Shown in pieces: positions 24,295-33,877 of a stretch of DNA of 64,000 nt (position 1 is its first letter; every line of letters begins with the position of its first letter). The translations under genes were made by a program, and so were the position numbers. Where the stretch lies: NCBI RefSeq assembly GCF_007859715.1, contig NZ_SJPG01000001.1, forward strand, positions 4,242,728 through 4,306,727, given 5' to 3'. The notes below the pieces were generated by a model. It saw only the letters and a program-made list of their open reading frames with translations. It had not been told where the DNA came from and ran no database searches. The DNA comes from Rubinisphaera italica (GTDB lineage: Bacteria; Planctomycetota; Planctomycetia; Planctomycetales; Planctomycetaceae).

Positions 24295-27228
24295 TTATCG
24301 GCCTCGTCCACGATCCCCGCCGTAACGGCTGCCACCAAAGGGAGATCCTCCACCAAATGGCGAGCCACCGCCACCTTCAGAGCGACGACGCATCATGTCT
24401 TCAAAGAAACGTCGGCGGGAATCATCGCTGCTACTCGACGAGCGATCACTGCCACCATCTCGGGAACCCGATGATGTATTCGAACTACTGTTGTTAGAGT
24501 TGCTCGTTGATGTCGAAACTCGGCCAGAGGAACTTGTCGAGAAGGTGACTTTGGGAATGAGTGTCCCTAAGGTCTTCTGAACATCGGCGGCATTGGCGTA
24601 GTCGAGATTCACAACTCGAACCGTCCGCTTGGCTTCACGAGCCGCTTCATCGAGAGAGTTCACTAGATCTTCAACTTGACGGAATAATGTTTCATTGCAG
24701 GAGACGATGATCTGGCTCGTGTTGGAATCGACGCCGAGAGTCAGTTCGCCTGCGACCAGACTTGTCCCGCCATCATCGCCGCCACCCGGGCCACGTCGAC
24801 TCTGTGTTTGCTGCGGCAATAAATCGACGAATACCTCTTTGAGAACTCCGGCGACATCATCCACACTCGCATATTTTACGGGGATACTGCGGGCGACTCG
24901 ATTTCGAAACGATTCGGGAAGTTCGGAACTATCGAGTACTTGGAGTACATCTTCAATCTCCCGAACACGATCGGCAGGTCCTGAAATGTAAAGGGCATTG
25001 CTGCGGGTTTCAGGAATGATGCGAATGCTTTCAGCTGTCACGGGCTGGACTGCGGCTTGAGTCGTCAAGCGTGAGCCGAACGACGAGGTCGAAGAAGAGG
25101 ATGTCGTGCCGGAAACGTCAATATCGGGAAACAACTGACGCAGCATTTCTGCAGTCGCAGTCGCTTCGGAGGAACGCAGATAATAAATCGTCCATTTGGT
25201 TTTGGACGCGTATTGCTGCAGGATTTTGGTGATCATCGACTGCAGAGCATTCAACTCGGTTTCATTCTGACCAGAAATAATTAACTGGTCTCCAATGATT
25301 GTCAGCGAGATGCCTGTTTCTTCGACAGGGGGAGACTTCTTTTCCTCTGCCTTTGGTTCTTCTACTTTTTCTTCAGCTTGAAAGACAACCGGAATTGTTG
25401 TCAGTGTGATATTTCGTTCAAATTGAACAGAATCGTTTTCCTCTGATTGAGACTTCGGTTCAGTCGTCTCTTGACGGACAGGCTCACGGTCCTCAGGTCG
25501 GACAATTCGCAGGGGCGTACGACCAGATGATTTCCACATCTGCTGGAGCATCGGTAATAAATCGGCGGGATCCTGGCCGCCGAGTGGAATCTGTCGAACC
25601 GGACCAGAATTCACGCCAAAGATTTCCTGCTGATTACCGGCTGCCTGAGACATCTGCAGTATCAAAGTTTTGACCTGCAGGAGGTGATCCGAATTGCCTC
25701 GGACAATCAGATTCTGACCGTAAAGATCGGGCTGAATAATCGGAGGTTCGGCTTCGTTGGCAAATAAGTTGGAAAGTGTCAGCAAGGCCCAGTCGGGATC
25801 GAGCCGGAACAGCGGAACGATGCCGACATCATTCGAGCTTCCTTTACCGATAATCGTACGAATCAACTCTGCAATTTCCCGCTGAGCCGCTTCGGTGCCG
25901 ACGACGTGCAACACGTCTGCCCTGTCATCTTCATTGATCATCACGCCCGGTACCATCGCCATCAACGTTTGAGCAATCTCATCGAGTTCGCCCTCTTCAA
26001 TTTCGTAAACTCGCAGAACCATCCCGCCCGTTTCTTTGAACTGAGTCTGTCCTTCTCGAGCCGGGAGATCGATTTGTTCGATTGCTTGTTCGACAATTAA
26101 CAAATCGGCTTGTTTGGCAGCGATCAGCAAACTATTCGTACGGCTATCGACTGTGATACGGGCCTGTCCTGCTGTTGATGAGGAACTGCTGTCAGAAGAC
26201 GAACGTCCCGAATCCCCACGACCACGGCCACCGTCATCTCCACCACGCATCCGCTGAGCCATCATTTCCATGAATTGTGAGCGGGGATCGGAACCGCCTC
26301 TACTGCTCCGGGAAGAAGACGAGGAATTGCTATCCATCGAAAGTTGCACCCCGAGTAATGCGCGAATCGTCGGCTCGGCATCTGCAGCTGGAATATGTTT
26401 GAGAGTGAACGCACGGAAATTCAAATCGTTCGGGCCAGCTGCCAATTTGGAACCGGCCAGCAATTTATCGACACGTCGCAGGTTTTGACCGAGTCCCGTG
26501 ACGACCAGACGGTTGGTCGCACCCATGGAAACAACTTCGCCTTGAGGTCCGAGCTGGCTGCGAACATCTTCGACGAGATCTTCCGCCCGCGAACTGTTCA
26601 GATCGAAGACGATGCGAATCAGCTCATTACTGCCTCGGTTCGGGAGATCTTCCAGATCGATCGTCGGTACGAGATTCGCAGGAATTCCATTTTCGATGTT
26701 GGTCACAATCAGGAATTTGTCGCGTCGTACCAGAATGTAACCGCGTTGAATCAGATATCCATTCAAAATGTCGAGAGCTTCGACCGGCGTTTTCGGTTCT
26801 TTATCAAAGTAGGAGAAGGAGCCAGGAGGCGTGGTCTGCATGTCCAGAGTCAAACCGGACACATCGGCCAGAGTTCGCAACACATCTTCCCAGTTTGCAA
26901 ACCGGAAGTTGAATTGCAACATGCCTGCAGGAGCTTCGCGAACAGTTTCTCCAGTTGGCATTGATTGAGAAGCCGTCGAGTTTGCAGGTGCAGGAATTGC
27001 CTGGGCAGGCTCGGGAGATTTCGGGGGATCAACGGGTGAACCGGGCGGTGGCGTTGCTGGCTTCTCCGGTGCAGGCCCTTCACCGAATAAATCGAGCAAG
27101 GATTCCAGCGATTCCTGACCATTCCCAGCTGGCGGTTCATTTTGAGCCTGAACAGAGACGGTTAGTATGCTCATCATAAAAACGGCAGGAAAAGTCAGGC
27201 GAATCCAGTCAGAACATTGTTTGAACAT
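24295..27228 (-). CDS. Secretin N-domain repeat protein without a secretin barrel
   Basis: A 977-residue exported protein. The N-terminus is a signal peptide (FPAVFMMSILTVSVQAQ), then a Pro-rich linker. Residues about 90-170 look like an STN/N0 domain (NFRFANWEDVLRTLADVSGL) followed by several secretin-N (N1-N3-like) units, each a beta-alpha-beta fold with phrases such as ATNRLVVTGLGQNLRRVDKL, SRTNSLLIAAKQADLLIVEQ and TRSNALYISGPADRVREIED. Ser/Gly-rich inserts separate units. The C-terminus is Gly/Arg-rich (SPFGGGSPFGGSRYGGD) and the barrel signature VPxLGDIPxLGxLF is absent. It is thus a periplasmic ring-type scaffold at most, perhaps needing another protein for the pore. The ATG at 27228 directly precedes the signal peptide; the frame opens to 27276. 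gspE follows. Confidence 0.85.
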   Translation of the reverse strand: MFKQCSDWIRLTFPAVFMMSILTVSVQAQNEPPAGNGQESLESLLDLFGEGPAPEKPATPPPGSPVDPPKSPEPAQAIPAPANSTASQSMPTGETVREAPAGMLQFNFRFANWEDVLRTLADVSGLTLDMQTTPPGSFSYFDKEPKTPVEALDILNGYLIQRGYILVRRDKFLIVTNIENGIPANLVPTIDLEDLPNRGSNELIRIVFDLNSSRAEDLVEDVRSQLGPQGEVVSMGATNRLVVTGLGQNLRRVDKLLAGSKLAAGPNDLNFRAFTLKHIPAADAEPTIRALLGVQLSMDSNSSSSSRSSRGGSDPRSQFMEMMAQRMRGGDDGGRGRGDSGRSSSDSSSSSTAGQARITVDSRTNSLLIAAKQADLLIVEQAIEQIDLPAREGQTQFKETGGMVLRVYEIEEGELDEIAQTLMAMVPGVMINEDDRADVLHVVGTEAAQREIAELIRTIIGKGSSNDVGIVPLFRLDPDWALLTLSNLFANEAEPPIIQPDLYGQNLIVRGNSDHLLQVKTLILQMSQAAGNQQEIFGVNSGPVRQIPLGGQDPADLLPMLQQMWKSSGRTPLRIVRPEDREPVRQETTEPKSQSEENDSVQFERNITLTTIPVVFQAEEKVEEPKAEEKKSPPVEETGISLTIIGDQLIISGQNETELNALQSMITKILQQYASKTKWTIYYLRSSEATATAEMLRQLFPDIDVSGTTSSSSTSSFGSRLTTQAAVQPVTAESIRIIPETRSNALYISGPADRVREIEDVLQVLDSSELPESFRNRVARSIPVKYASVDDVAGVLKEVFVDLLPQQTQSRRGPGGGDDGGTSLVAGELTLGVDSNTSQIIVSCNETLFRQVEDLVNSLDEAAREAKRTVRVVNLDYANAADVQKTLGTLIPKVTFSTSSSGRVSTSTSNSNNSSSNTSSGSRDGGSDRSSSSSDDSRRRFFEDMMRRRSEGGGGSPFGGGSPFGGSRYGGDRGRGR

Positions 27229-27442
27229 GATTTTCACCAGTTGATATCGTCTTAAAGAATAATCCAGCAGTGCCAACCTGACCAGCAGGCGACATCCATC
27301 ATTATCGACGTCTGATCGATTCTACTGGGAAATCAAGCCAATTCACGTGTTGATTTTGACAATCTATGTCAATCGTAACGATTTTGCAGACTGTAATCGT
27401 TCTCGGTATCGCAAAAGCATGAACCCAGCGCACACCTTCCCC

Positions 27443-27490
27443 GTCAAGTCGTCAAGTCGTCAAGTCGTCAAGTCGTCAAGTCGTCAAGAG
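27443..27490. repeat. 8-bp tandem repeat (gtcaagtc)
   Basis: Five perfect copies of gtcaagtc plus one copy with two changed bases (gtcaagag) in a row. A head-to-tail octamer of this kind is prone to slippage. It lies about 215 bases upstream of the secretin-N gene start, in a 596-base space (27229-27824) where I see no gene. Confidence 0.95.
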
Positions 27491-27824
27491 ATTAAACCAG
27501 CCGCAGGCGTGAGAGTTTCGGTCGGAAATTTTGATGAAGAATTTATCAAAAAAATTGTGATATACAGGGGTTGGCAGCCGTGCCTCATTTGCGACAGGCA
27601 CAAATTGGCTTGAAGTGGCAACCTGTCAACAACACGATGAACTGTACTGACAGTTAGCTCTGCTCCTGATGACGACAAATCAGCAACGATCACTCTCTGG
27701 AAAGGCCCCATGACGAGGGAGGGGGAATTGGTACAAGATAACTGCAGTTTGATAGCCCGTGCATGGGAGGAGCCACATTTAAAGCTCGATAGTGAACTCC
27801 CTGGATGCTGTGCGGGGAGTCTCG

Positions 27825-28157
27825 TTAAGCTTTTTTAACGAATTCGGATTTCAGAGACATCGCTCCGACGCCAGTGATTTTGCAGTCAATGTCGTGATCG
27901 CCAGTAACAATTCGGATGTTCTTCACCTTGGTGCCAACTTTGACAACGCCGCCGTTGTATTTCAGGTCTTTAATGACGACGACCGAATCGCCGTTTTCCA
28001 GCACGTTACCATTCGCGTCGCGCGTGGCATTGTCGATGGCAGTGGCAGCTTCGTTGGCAGGCGACCATTCGTGAGAGCAAGTTGGACAAACGAGCAAGGG
28101 GCCGTCCTCGTAAGTGAATTCGCCGCCGCATTCCGGGCAGTTGGGGAGATCGCTCAT
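27825..28157 (-). CDS. yjdM: Zinc-ribbon protein YjdM (PhnA-like)
   Basis: A 110-residue protein matching the YjdM/PhnA family. The N-terminal zinc ribbon has two CxxC pairs (CPECGGEFTYEDG and VCPTCSHEW). The C-terminal PhnA domain begins near DANGNVLENGDSVVVIKDLK and continues through GVVKVGTKVKNIRIV and DIDCKITGVGAMSLKSEFVKK, which are close to the enteric protein. The older name PhnA is misleading, since the protein is not phosphonoacetate hydrolase; its role is unknown. It starts with ATG at 28157. The upstream space holds copy A of the roughly 100-bp dispersed repeat. No phosphonate genes are adjacent. Confidence 0.92.
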   Translation of the reverse strand: MSDLPNCPECGGEFTYEDGPLLVCPTCSHEWSPANEAATAIDNATRDANGNVLENGDSVVVIKDLKYNGGVVKVGTKVKNIRIVTGDHDIDCKITGVGAMSLKSEFVKKA

Positions 28158-28180
28158 AATTTCGTCGCCAGTTTGTGCTT

Positions 28181-28283
28181 AGACTATTTTCAAATGGATT
28201 ATGCAATCGTTTGGACACCAATGCCCTAAAACACGGAGTTTGCTTCTGCCCAACGCAGCCGTTTATTTTTGAATATGCTTTCA
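28181..28283 (+). repeat. Dispersed ~100-bp repeat, copy A
   Basis: Begins agactattttcaaatgg and ends tttgaatatgctttcaa. It aligns along its length with copy B (29657-29760) and the reverse complement of copy C (35262-35360), sharing blocks such as gagtttgcttctgcc and cgcagc. It sits 24 bases upstream of the yjdM start, in the 340-base space before the Gfo/Idh gene. Confidence 0.8.
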
Positions 28284-28497
28284 ATGATCTGAGCTCATTG
28301 TAGTTGATTGTGCCTATTTGAGAAAGCCGTAGATGATTCATTCCCAAGAGAATCAACTGGCAGGATGATCGCAAATCAATCGACAAGTCGGTAGGCTTGA
28401 GAGAGTTTATTGCTTGAGTGTCATCTGATATTTTGAGTAAGTCCTGTCCAGCTGATTCAGTCGCACACTCTCCAGGAAAATTCTCAAAGGTCGATGA

Positions 28498-29658
28498 ATG
28501 CCCCTCACTCCAATTCGAATTGCCATGCACGGCGTTACAGGTCGCATGGGGACAAACCAACATCTCATCCGGTCGATTCTTCCCATCATAAAGCAGGGAG
28601 GTGTCAAGCTTTCGACAGGTCAATGGCAACAAATTGAACCGATTCTCGTCGGACGGGATGCTGTGAAATTGAAGCACTTGGCCGAAACGGTTTCGATGCA
28701 GGAAATTGGACGTGCAATCGAGTTCACCACAAATCTCGAATCCATCCTGCTCGACGAGAGTGTCGAGATTGTTTTTGATGCTGCCAGTACGAATTTGAGA
28801 CCAGAAATCTTGCGAGCGGCAATGGAGCACGGCAAAGCGGTCTATTGTGAAAAACCGATAGCCATCAATGCGAATGAGGCCAGCGAACTGGTCGCACTTG
28901 CTGAGAAAACGGGCGTGAAGAACGGTGTCGTCCAGGATAAATTATGGCTGCCCGGCATCCGCAAGTTGAGAATGCTGCGTGACCAGGGATTCTTTGGGAA
29001 GATTCTGGGAGTTCGTGCAGAATTCGGCTACTGGGTTTTTTCCGGACATGATCAGGATCAACCGCCGCAGCGACCTTCATGGAATTATCGCAGCGAAGAT
29101 GGTGGAGGAATGATGATCGATATGTTTTGCCATTGGGAATACTTGATCAATGATTTGTTTGGCCCCATCGCACGTGTGCTGGCTCATAAGACGACCGACA
29201 TTGCAGAACGCATTGACGAGTCTGGAGAGCCTTATCAGTGCACTGCTGATGATTCTGCCTCAGCCCTGTTCGTCTTGAAGAATGGACTGACGTGTCAGTT
29301 CAATAGTTCCTGGACAACCCGAGTCCGCCGCGACGACTTATTAACCATTCAGGTCGATGGCACAGAAGGATCGGCAGTGGCCGGACTGAGAGATTGCTGG
29401 ATTCAAAGCCTGTCTGCAACTCCCCGGCCAACATGGAATCCGGATGTCCCACAGCCAATTCACTTTTACGACAACTGGCAAATATTGCCGAACTCAACCG
29501 AGTACGACAACGCTTTCAAGATTCAGTGGGAACAGTTTATTCGACACTGCGTCGATGACGCTGACTTCCCCTGGACACTATCCTCAGCAGCTGCGGGAGT
29601 TCGTTTAGCCGAAGCCGGTGCGATTTCCGCAAACGAACAAATCTGGGTGACTCTTTAG
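28498..29658 (+). CDS. Gfo/Idh/MocA family oxidoreductase
   Basis: NAD(P)-dependent sugar or cyclitol oxidoreductase family, 386 residues. The N-terminal Rossmann segment ([18 protein letters not shown]) resembles the GxGxxG loop with an unusual GVTGRMG form. The family motif EKPIA (YCEKPIA, near residue 120) carries the catalytic Lys. The C-terminal alpha/beta domain includes [17 protein letters not shown], where His is a likely active-site residue. There is no signal peptide or Tat motif, unlike many planctomycete paralogues, so it is probably cytoplasmic. Substrate is unknown. It begins with ATG at 28498 without a strong ribosome site. Its TAG stop forms the first bases of dispersed repeat copy B. 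It converges on the homocysteine S-methyltransferase gene. Confidence 0.88.
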   Translation: MPLTPIRIAMHGVTGRMGTNQHLIRSILPIIKQGGVKLSTGQWQQIEPILVGRDAVKLKHLAETVSMQEIGRAIEFTTNLESILLDESVEIVFDAASTNLRPEILRAAMEHGKAVYCEKPIAINANEASELVALAEKTGVKNGVVQDKLWLPGIRKLRMLRDQGFFGKILGVRAEFGYWVFSGHDQDQPPQRPSWNYRSEDGGGMMIDMFCHWEYLINDLFGPIARVLAHKTTDIAERIDESGEPYQCTADDSASALFVLKNGLTCQFNSSWTTRVRRDDLLTIQVDGTEGSAVAGLRDCWIQSLSATPRPTWNPDVPQPIHFYDNWQILPNSTEYDNAFKIQWEQFIRHCVDDADFPWTLSSAAAGVRLAEAGAISANEQIWVTL

Positions 29659-29760
29659 ACCATTTTCAAATGGTATCTGCAGTCGCATGGACCTCAAATG
29701 CCCTGAAAACGCTGAGTTTGCTCCTGCCGGACGCTGCAGGTAATTTTTGAATATGCTTTA
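29657..29760 (+). repeat. Dispersed ~100-bp repeat, copy B
   Basis: Begins agaccattttcaaatggt, a 16-base palindrome from accattt to aaatggt, contains two ctgcag blocks, and ends gaatatgcttta. Its first bases supply the stop codon of the Gfo/Idh gene, and its end overlaps the last codon of the minus-strand gene that stops at 29758. Confidence 0.85.
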
Positions 29761-30696
29761 GAGGCAATTTCGAGCGATCGCATCAACATGACGAAGATCC
29801 GTCCCGCAGCACCCTCCTAAAACTTTCAAATTGTTCAGAGAAGACATCAAAGAGATATGATCTCGACCCAACTGATGCGGATCACCGATATCGAGTTCGG
29901 TCGATTCGTCAAGTTCTGCGTGGCTTTTCGTCGATGCATTCGTTCGGAGGCCTTGAATCCGCTGCATCCATTCTCCCTGCTCTTCGAAGAGATGCAGAAA
30001 GTGACTTGGGTGGGCACAATTGATCATATAATAAAGAGGATACCCGCCAGTTGCTTCATCCACTTGCCTGATCACGTCGGACAGTAATTCTCCCGAAGGG
30101 AGCCGACCATCGGTTTCCACTGTGAACGAGAGCACGACAGGAATTTCAATCGACTGAGCAGCACGTGCAATACCGAGTCCCTCTTCCATATAGGAAAGAG
30201 TCATCGCACTGATCATATCAGCCTGCCCATTGACCAGTTGCTGAGTCTGTCCCCGATGATATTTTTCTGCTTCTTGAGCAGTCATCATTTGACCGGGTTG
30301 ATAGCCATCTCCCCTTGGCCCAATACACCCACTCAATAGAATAGGAAGTGGATGGTCGCAGAATTCCGCCCGCATTTCTTCCAGAAGTTGTACGCTTTGT
30401 TCGTTAAGTCGCTGCAGTTGACTTTGTGTCAATCCTAAAGGAGAGGCCCAGTCGGCCGAGGCACGCCACGTAACACTTTCGAGCACGAAACCGGTCTGGT
30501 ATGTCTTCGCCAATTGTAAATAACTGCGAAAATAATTTTTAAGAACCTCACGCCCCTGCTCTGTTTGCATCAATGTGATTGAGGCAAAGTGAGGCAACTC
30601 GATTCCTTCATGAAAAATCAAAGTCGTTTCCATTCCGCCATCGGTCAGGAACGGCTTTTCCAGATCTAACATCAACTCAACTCGACTATCCGGCAT
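29758..30696 (-). CDS. Homocysteine S-methyltransferase family protein
   Basis: Zinc-dependent methyl transfer to homocysteine, of the BHMT/MmuM fold, 312 residues. It shows LTDGGMETTLIFHEG at the N-terminus, the segment LSGCIGPRGDGYQPG, and the zinc-binding cysteines in MINCAHPSHF and GGCCGT near the C-terminus. The methyl donor is not set by sequence; S-methylmethionine, betaine or another donor is possible. The ATG at 30696 is chosen because GGGAG lies 5 bases upstream. A SAM-dependent methyltransferase gene ends 99 bases upstream on the same strand, so the two may be cotranscribed and link methionine recycling with methylation. No cobalamin domain is present. Confidence 0.9.
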   Translation of the reverse strand: MPDSRVELMLDLEKPFLTDGGMETTLIFHEGIELPHFASITLMQTEQGREVLKNYFRSYLQLAKTYQTGFVLESVTWRASADWASPLGLTQSQLQRLNEQSVQLLEEMRAEFCDHPLPILLSGCIGPRGDGYQPGQMMTAQEAEKYHRGQTQQLVNGQADMISAMTLSYMEEGLGIARAAQSIEIPVVLSFTVETDGRLPSGELLSDVIRQVDEATGGYPLYYMINCAHPSHFLHLFEEQGEWMQRIQGLRTNASTKSHAELDESTELDIGDPHQLGRDHISLMSSLNNLKVLGGCCGTDLRHVDAIARNCL

Positions 30697-30795
30697 TGTG
30701 CTCCCTTTCAAAATTTAAGACAGGCCCTGTAATCTGATTATCGAAAAGCCTGCATTAAAGGTGACACCGGAGTCGCCCAAAATTGCGAAACTTTC

Positions 30796-31668
30796 TCAAA
30801 TCAATTCATGACGCTTCAGGAAATCGTCGGGAATATCAGCCGTTTTCTGTGCAATCAACGCAAAATAATAGAGCGGTGTGCCTTCCATCGAAAGACGATG
30901 TCGATATTTTTCCATGTGATAGATATCGAGAAATTCCGAAGCAATCAGTTCACGAATGAACCGGGAAAATCCCGACTGGTCAGATTTGTCGAGAAAGGTT
31001 TCTTTGATATTGAATGCCACCCAACCATCTGTTTGAACGAAACTGAGTGCCTGACTGAAAGCCTGCAACGGGATATCTCCGAATCCTAAAGCTGCCACTG
31101 ATGTCAGACAATCGATGGACCAGCCGGAGATTTCTTCGGCAAGATCGTTATCCAGATTTGTAAAATCAGCCACATAATATTCATCATAAATATCGGGACG
31201 GTCTCGCACACAGGCAGCTTTTGCTTCGGGAATAATATCGACGCCTACTAACCGGGCGACGCCGTATTTTTTCATCACTTCTCCCATAATCCCGTTCCCG
31301 GCTCCGAGATCGAGAACCCGAAGTTCACTGAAATTCTTGCCGAAATCGTCGAGAGTCTGCTTGAGAATTTCGCCCACTTTGTTGGGAGAGGAGCATTTGA
31401 GGCGATCGTAAAAGACCTGTTCATACAAACCGGGACGCTGATAGATTTCGTCGTAATCATGAAAACGAATACGGGTTTTTCGATCGTCTTCCAGAAGGTG
31501 AAAACTGACTTCGTCCTGTCCGAGGTGATTGGCGTCCTGTGGGGGAAATTGAATGCGATGTCGTTGAAGCATTGGTTCATTTGAATTCGTTCGAGGGGAA
31601 TAACCTTGCAAAGCATGAGACTTCACCGTGAAGCTCATGGCTTCATGATAAGGATGTCTGAGAAACAT
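30796..31668 (-). CDS. Class I SAM-dependent methyltransferase
   Basis: A 290-residue predicted methyltransferase. The SAM-binding motif I is VLDLGAGNGIMGEVM, followed by motif II acid residue VGVDIIPEA and a YYVADFTNL segment; the post-motif region is LSFVQTDGWVAFNIKETFL. The first 60 residues before the fold are poorly conserved. Candidate starts are ATG at 31668, 31638 and 31572; none has a convincing ribosome site, so the N-terminus is uncertain. Substrate is unknown. It lies upstream of the homocysteine S-methyltransferase gene on the same strand. It shows no signal peptide and is likely cytoplasmic. Confidence 0.82.
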   Translation of the reverse strand: MFLRHPYHEAMSFTVKSHALQGYSPRTNSNEPMLQRHRIQFPPQDANHLGQDEVSFHLLEDDRKTRIRFHDYDEIYQRPGLYEQVFYDRLKCSSPNKVGEILKQTLDDFGKNFSELRVLDLGAGNGIMGEVMKKYGVARLVGVDIIPEAKAACVRDRPDIYDEYYVADFTNLDNDLAEEISGWSIDCLTSVAALGFGDIPLQAFSQALSFVQTDGWVAFNIKETFLDKSDQSGFSRFIRELIASEFLDIYHMEKYRHRLSMEGTPLYYFALIAQKTADIPDDFLKRHELI

Positions 31669-31917
31669 CAAGGCACTTCTGGAATGACCGCTCCCGAATT
31701 CAAGAAATTGACTATTTTTTCATCTTTGATCGAGTATTTCTCAATGCATTGTGCCTTCATATGTTCTGTTTTTGCCCAGTAATGTGATATTTGCTCAAGC
31801 AAAACGCAAAATATATCTTTTGGCACTACTGACTGCGTTCCCAATGAAAACCGGAGAAATTCAACATTTTTTGAACACTGATTATCACCAGATGCATTCC
31901 GGAATATATTCAAAGCC

Positions 31918-32002
31918 GGGTGGCGGGGGCGCTCTCGAAGAGAAGCCCCCGAATGATTAAACGTCCGGGGGCTTCCGCTGAAGCGGAGCGCCCCCGCCAC
32001 CC
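31918..32002. repeat. GC-rich branched palindromic element, copy 1
   Basis: Outer 17-bp arms are exact reverse complements (31918-31934 and 31986-32002, gggtggcgggggcgctc and its complement). Inside is a second 10-bp stem (31942-31951 with 31966-31975, gaagcccccg) and a small ccgctgaagcgg hairpin, so the sequence can fold as a multi-branched structure. A degenerate relative lies at 49918-49990. The remainder of the space 31669-32087 shows no gene. Confidence 0.85.
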
Positions 32003-32087
32003 CGTAAGACCTTTTCAGGATGTATTAGGAATTCCGGTTTCCAATTGGAACAGGGTTACTAACTGGAGTTTTGCAAAACTCTAATTG

Positions 32088-32351
32088 CTAACTCTTTTGC
32101 AATTTGCCCGCAACAAACAATACAAGCAGGGCTCCAATAATTGACATAACCCAACCAGCGGGATTGACAATTCCTTCTGATCCACCAGTCGAAACCAAAG
32201 AGGACAATGCGCCTCCCACAAAAGAGCCCACGATTCCCAGGATTAATGTCATCCCCCATCCCATTGCTTGAACTCCGGGCATCACAAATCTTGCGATAGC
32301 ACCAATGATCAAGCCAAAAATACACCAGCTGATGACTCCGAAAATACCCAT
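32088..32351 (-). CDS. GlsB/YeaQ/YmgE-like membrane protein
   Basis: An 87-residue hydrophobic protein with three predicted membrane segments, starting MGIFGVISWCIFGLIIGAIA. It contains the family pattern G-x-x-ARFVMPG-x-QAMGWGMT-x-x-LGIVGSFVGG. The family is linked to stress responses (transglycosylase-associated or YeaQ-like), but no molecular function is established. The ATG at 32351 is preferred over an in-frame start at 32396, since AAAGGGA lies just upstream and the family begins MGIF/MGII. It is a single gene between a GC-rich element and the glucose dehydrogenase gene. Confidence 0.88.
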   Translation of the reverse strand: MGIFGVISWCIFGLIIGAIARFVMPGVQAMGWGMTLILGIVGSFVGGALSSLVSTGGSEGIVNPAGWVMSIIGALLVLFVAGKLQKS

Positions 32352-32616
32352 CGTTTTCCCTTTAACCGAATGTTCTGTTTGACTCGACCATCTCATCTAA
32401 TTTCAAATCATTGATCTGCTTCCGATATTGTAGCTCGATACTTGCCTGGCAAACACATTGGTGATCCAAATTTTCCAGATTTCCATCCGTCAACTGTTGT
32501 TGTTAATTTCCTCCTCATACAGTCTTTGCTTCCATTGTCTACTGACACACCAGTTGAGTCGGGTACCTGTGCGAGTCCGCTTTTCACTGGTATGCATGAC
32601 GTACAGGACTGGGGAG

Positions 32617-33720
32617 TTATGCCGTGGCGATATTGACGAACACTTTCAGTACGGAGGAATCAGCCAGCAGAGGCAGGAGTTGTTTGTAGTTGTCCATGCC
32701 ATCGATTGGGTGGGTCAGCAATTTTTCGATGGTGTCGGGATACATGGCTGACCCTAAGGCCAGTGCTGCGATCCCTTCCTGAAAGTGGCGGAAGTTGCCG
32801 TTGACTGAGCCGAGCATCAGTTTGTTGCCGAGCACCCACTCCAAATTGATTTTATCGGACTCAATTTCCGTCTGACGGGATCCTCCGGTCACACTGGTCA
32901 GAACAAGTGCCCCGTTCAGGTTGAGCACGTTCATGCACTGGAAGGCAATCATGCTGTTGCCAGTTGCTTCGATAATCAGATCCGGTCGGCCATACTCTTT
33001 GGCAACGTCTTCCAGAGAGCTGTTCTTTGTACTGACATAATGAGCGCCGAATGCTTCCGTAATTTCCGCTTTGAGATTTCCCGCTGCAGGCGAGCGAGCG
33101 ATGGTGCAGACGTTGAGTCGACGCAGTTTGAGCATCATCGTGGCAAGTAAACCGATTTGTCCAGCTCCCATGACCCAGGCCGTTTTGGGTTCCCAGACCT
33201 GCAATCTCTGCTGAGCGGCATAGGCTTGTTCAATCGCTTTGGCGCACACACTGGCCGGTTCGGCCAATACGCCAATCTCTTTGAGCTGTCCGGGAAACTT
33301 GACAATAAACTCCGCGTCGTCGACAAAATATTCTGTCATGAAACCATGTCGCAGATTGATGCCGCGTTCGTAATAGGTTTCCTCGCTCGTAATATCGGAA
33401 CGACCGATCGTATCGTAAATTGACTTGCCGGGGCGTCTGACCGTACAGGCCACAAAATCCCCCGGCTTGACATGATCGACCTTGTCGCCGACTTCTTCGA
33501 CGATTCCGAAGACTTCATGGCCAATCACCAGAAAATCATCGCCCTGAGGAGAGGCTCCATACTGGGCTTCGCTGATTTCCAGATCGGTGGCATCGACTCC
33601 AACCTGCAACACTTTAACCAGCACACCACGGCCATGAGGAATGGAAGCGAGTTCCGGTTTTTCGATATCACGCATGTGCATGGTATGGGCTTTACCCGGA
33701 TGGACGGCGATCGCTTTCAT
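32617..33720 (-). CDS. gdh: Glucose 1-dehydrogenase of the archaeal (MDR) type
   Basis: Zinc-dependent medium-chain dehydrogenase, 367 residues, of the glucose dehydrogenase group best known from haloarchaea and Sulfolobus. The start MKAIAVHPG is canonical. The catalytic zinc site reads [10 protein letters not shown], where Asp43 replaces the usual Cys, as in halophilic glucose dehydrogenase, followed by the second ligand region LVIGHEVFG (His-Glu). The Rossmann loop is GAGQIGLLA. The structural-zinc cysteines of other alcohol dehydrogenases are absent from the lobe ([11 protein letters not shown]). It would oxidise glucose or a related aldose with NAD(P)+. The ATG at 33720 fits family alignments; a GTG at 33732 is also possible. 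Name is by resemblance only. Confidence 0.8.
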   Translation of the reverse strand: MKAIAVHPGKAHTMHMRDIEKPELASIPHGRGVLVKVLQVGVDATDLEISEAQYGASPQGDDFLVIGHEVFGIVEEVGDKVDHVKPGDFVACTVRRPGKSIYDTIGRSDITSEETYYERGINLRHGFMTEYFVDDAEFIVKFPGQLKEIGVLAEPASVCAKAIEQAYAAQQRLQVWEPKTAWVMGAGQIGLLATMMLKLRRLNVCTIARSPAAGNLKAEITEAFGAHYVSTKNSSLEDVAKEYGRPDLIIEATGNSMIAFQCMNVLNLNGALVLTSVTGGSRQTEIESDKINLEWVLGNKLMLGSVNGNFRHFQEGIAALALGSAMYPDTIEKLLTHPIDGMDNYKQLLPLLADSSVLKVFVNIATA

Positions 33721-33877
33721 AAAAGAACTCACTTTTTCTCTTGTCGCTCAGGCGTAAGATCAGATGATGTAAGAGGAATGGTAAGATTGCCCTAATCAGA
33801 ACACATCCCCCGTGGATGATGTCGGACAACTTTACTGACAATTGTCAATTAATCATTCAGAATACAGGAGCGAATGT

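Noticed and set aside
27443..27490. CRISPR array
   Set aside because: The repeat is an 8-base head-to-tail tandem without spacers; no Cas genes are present.
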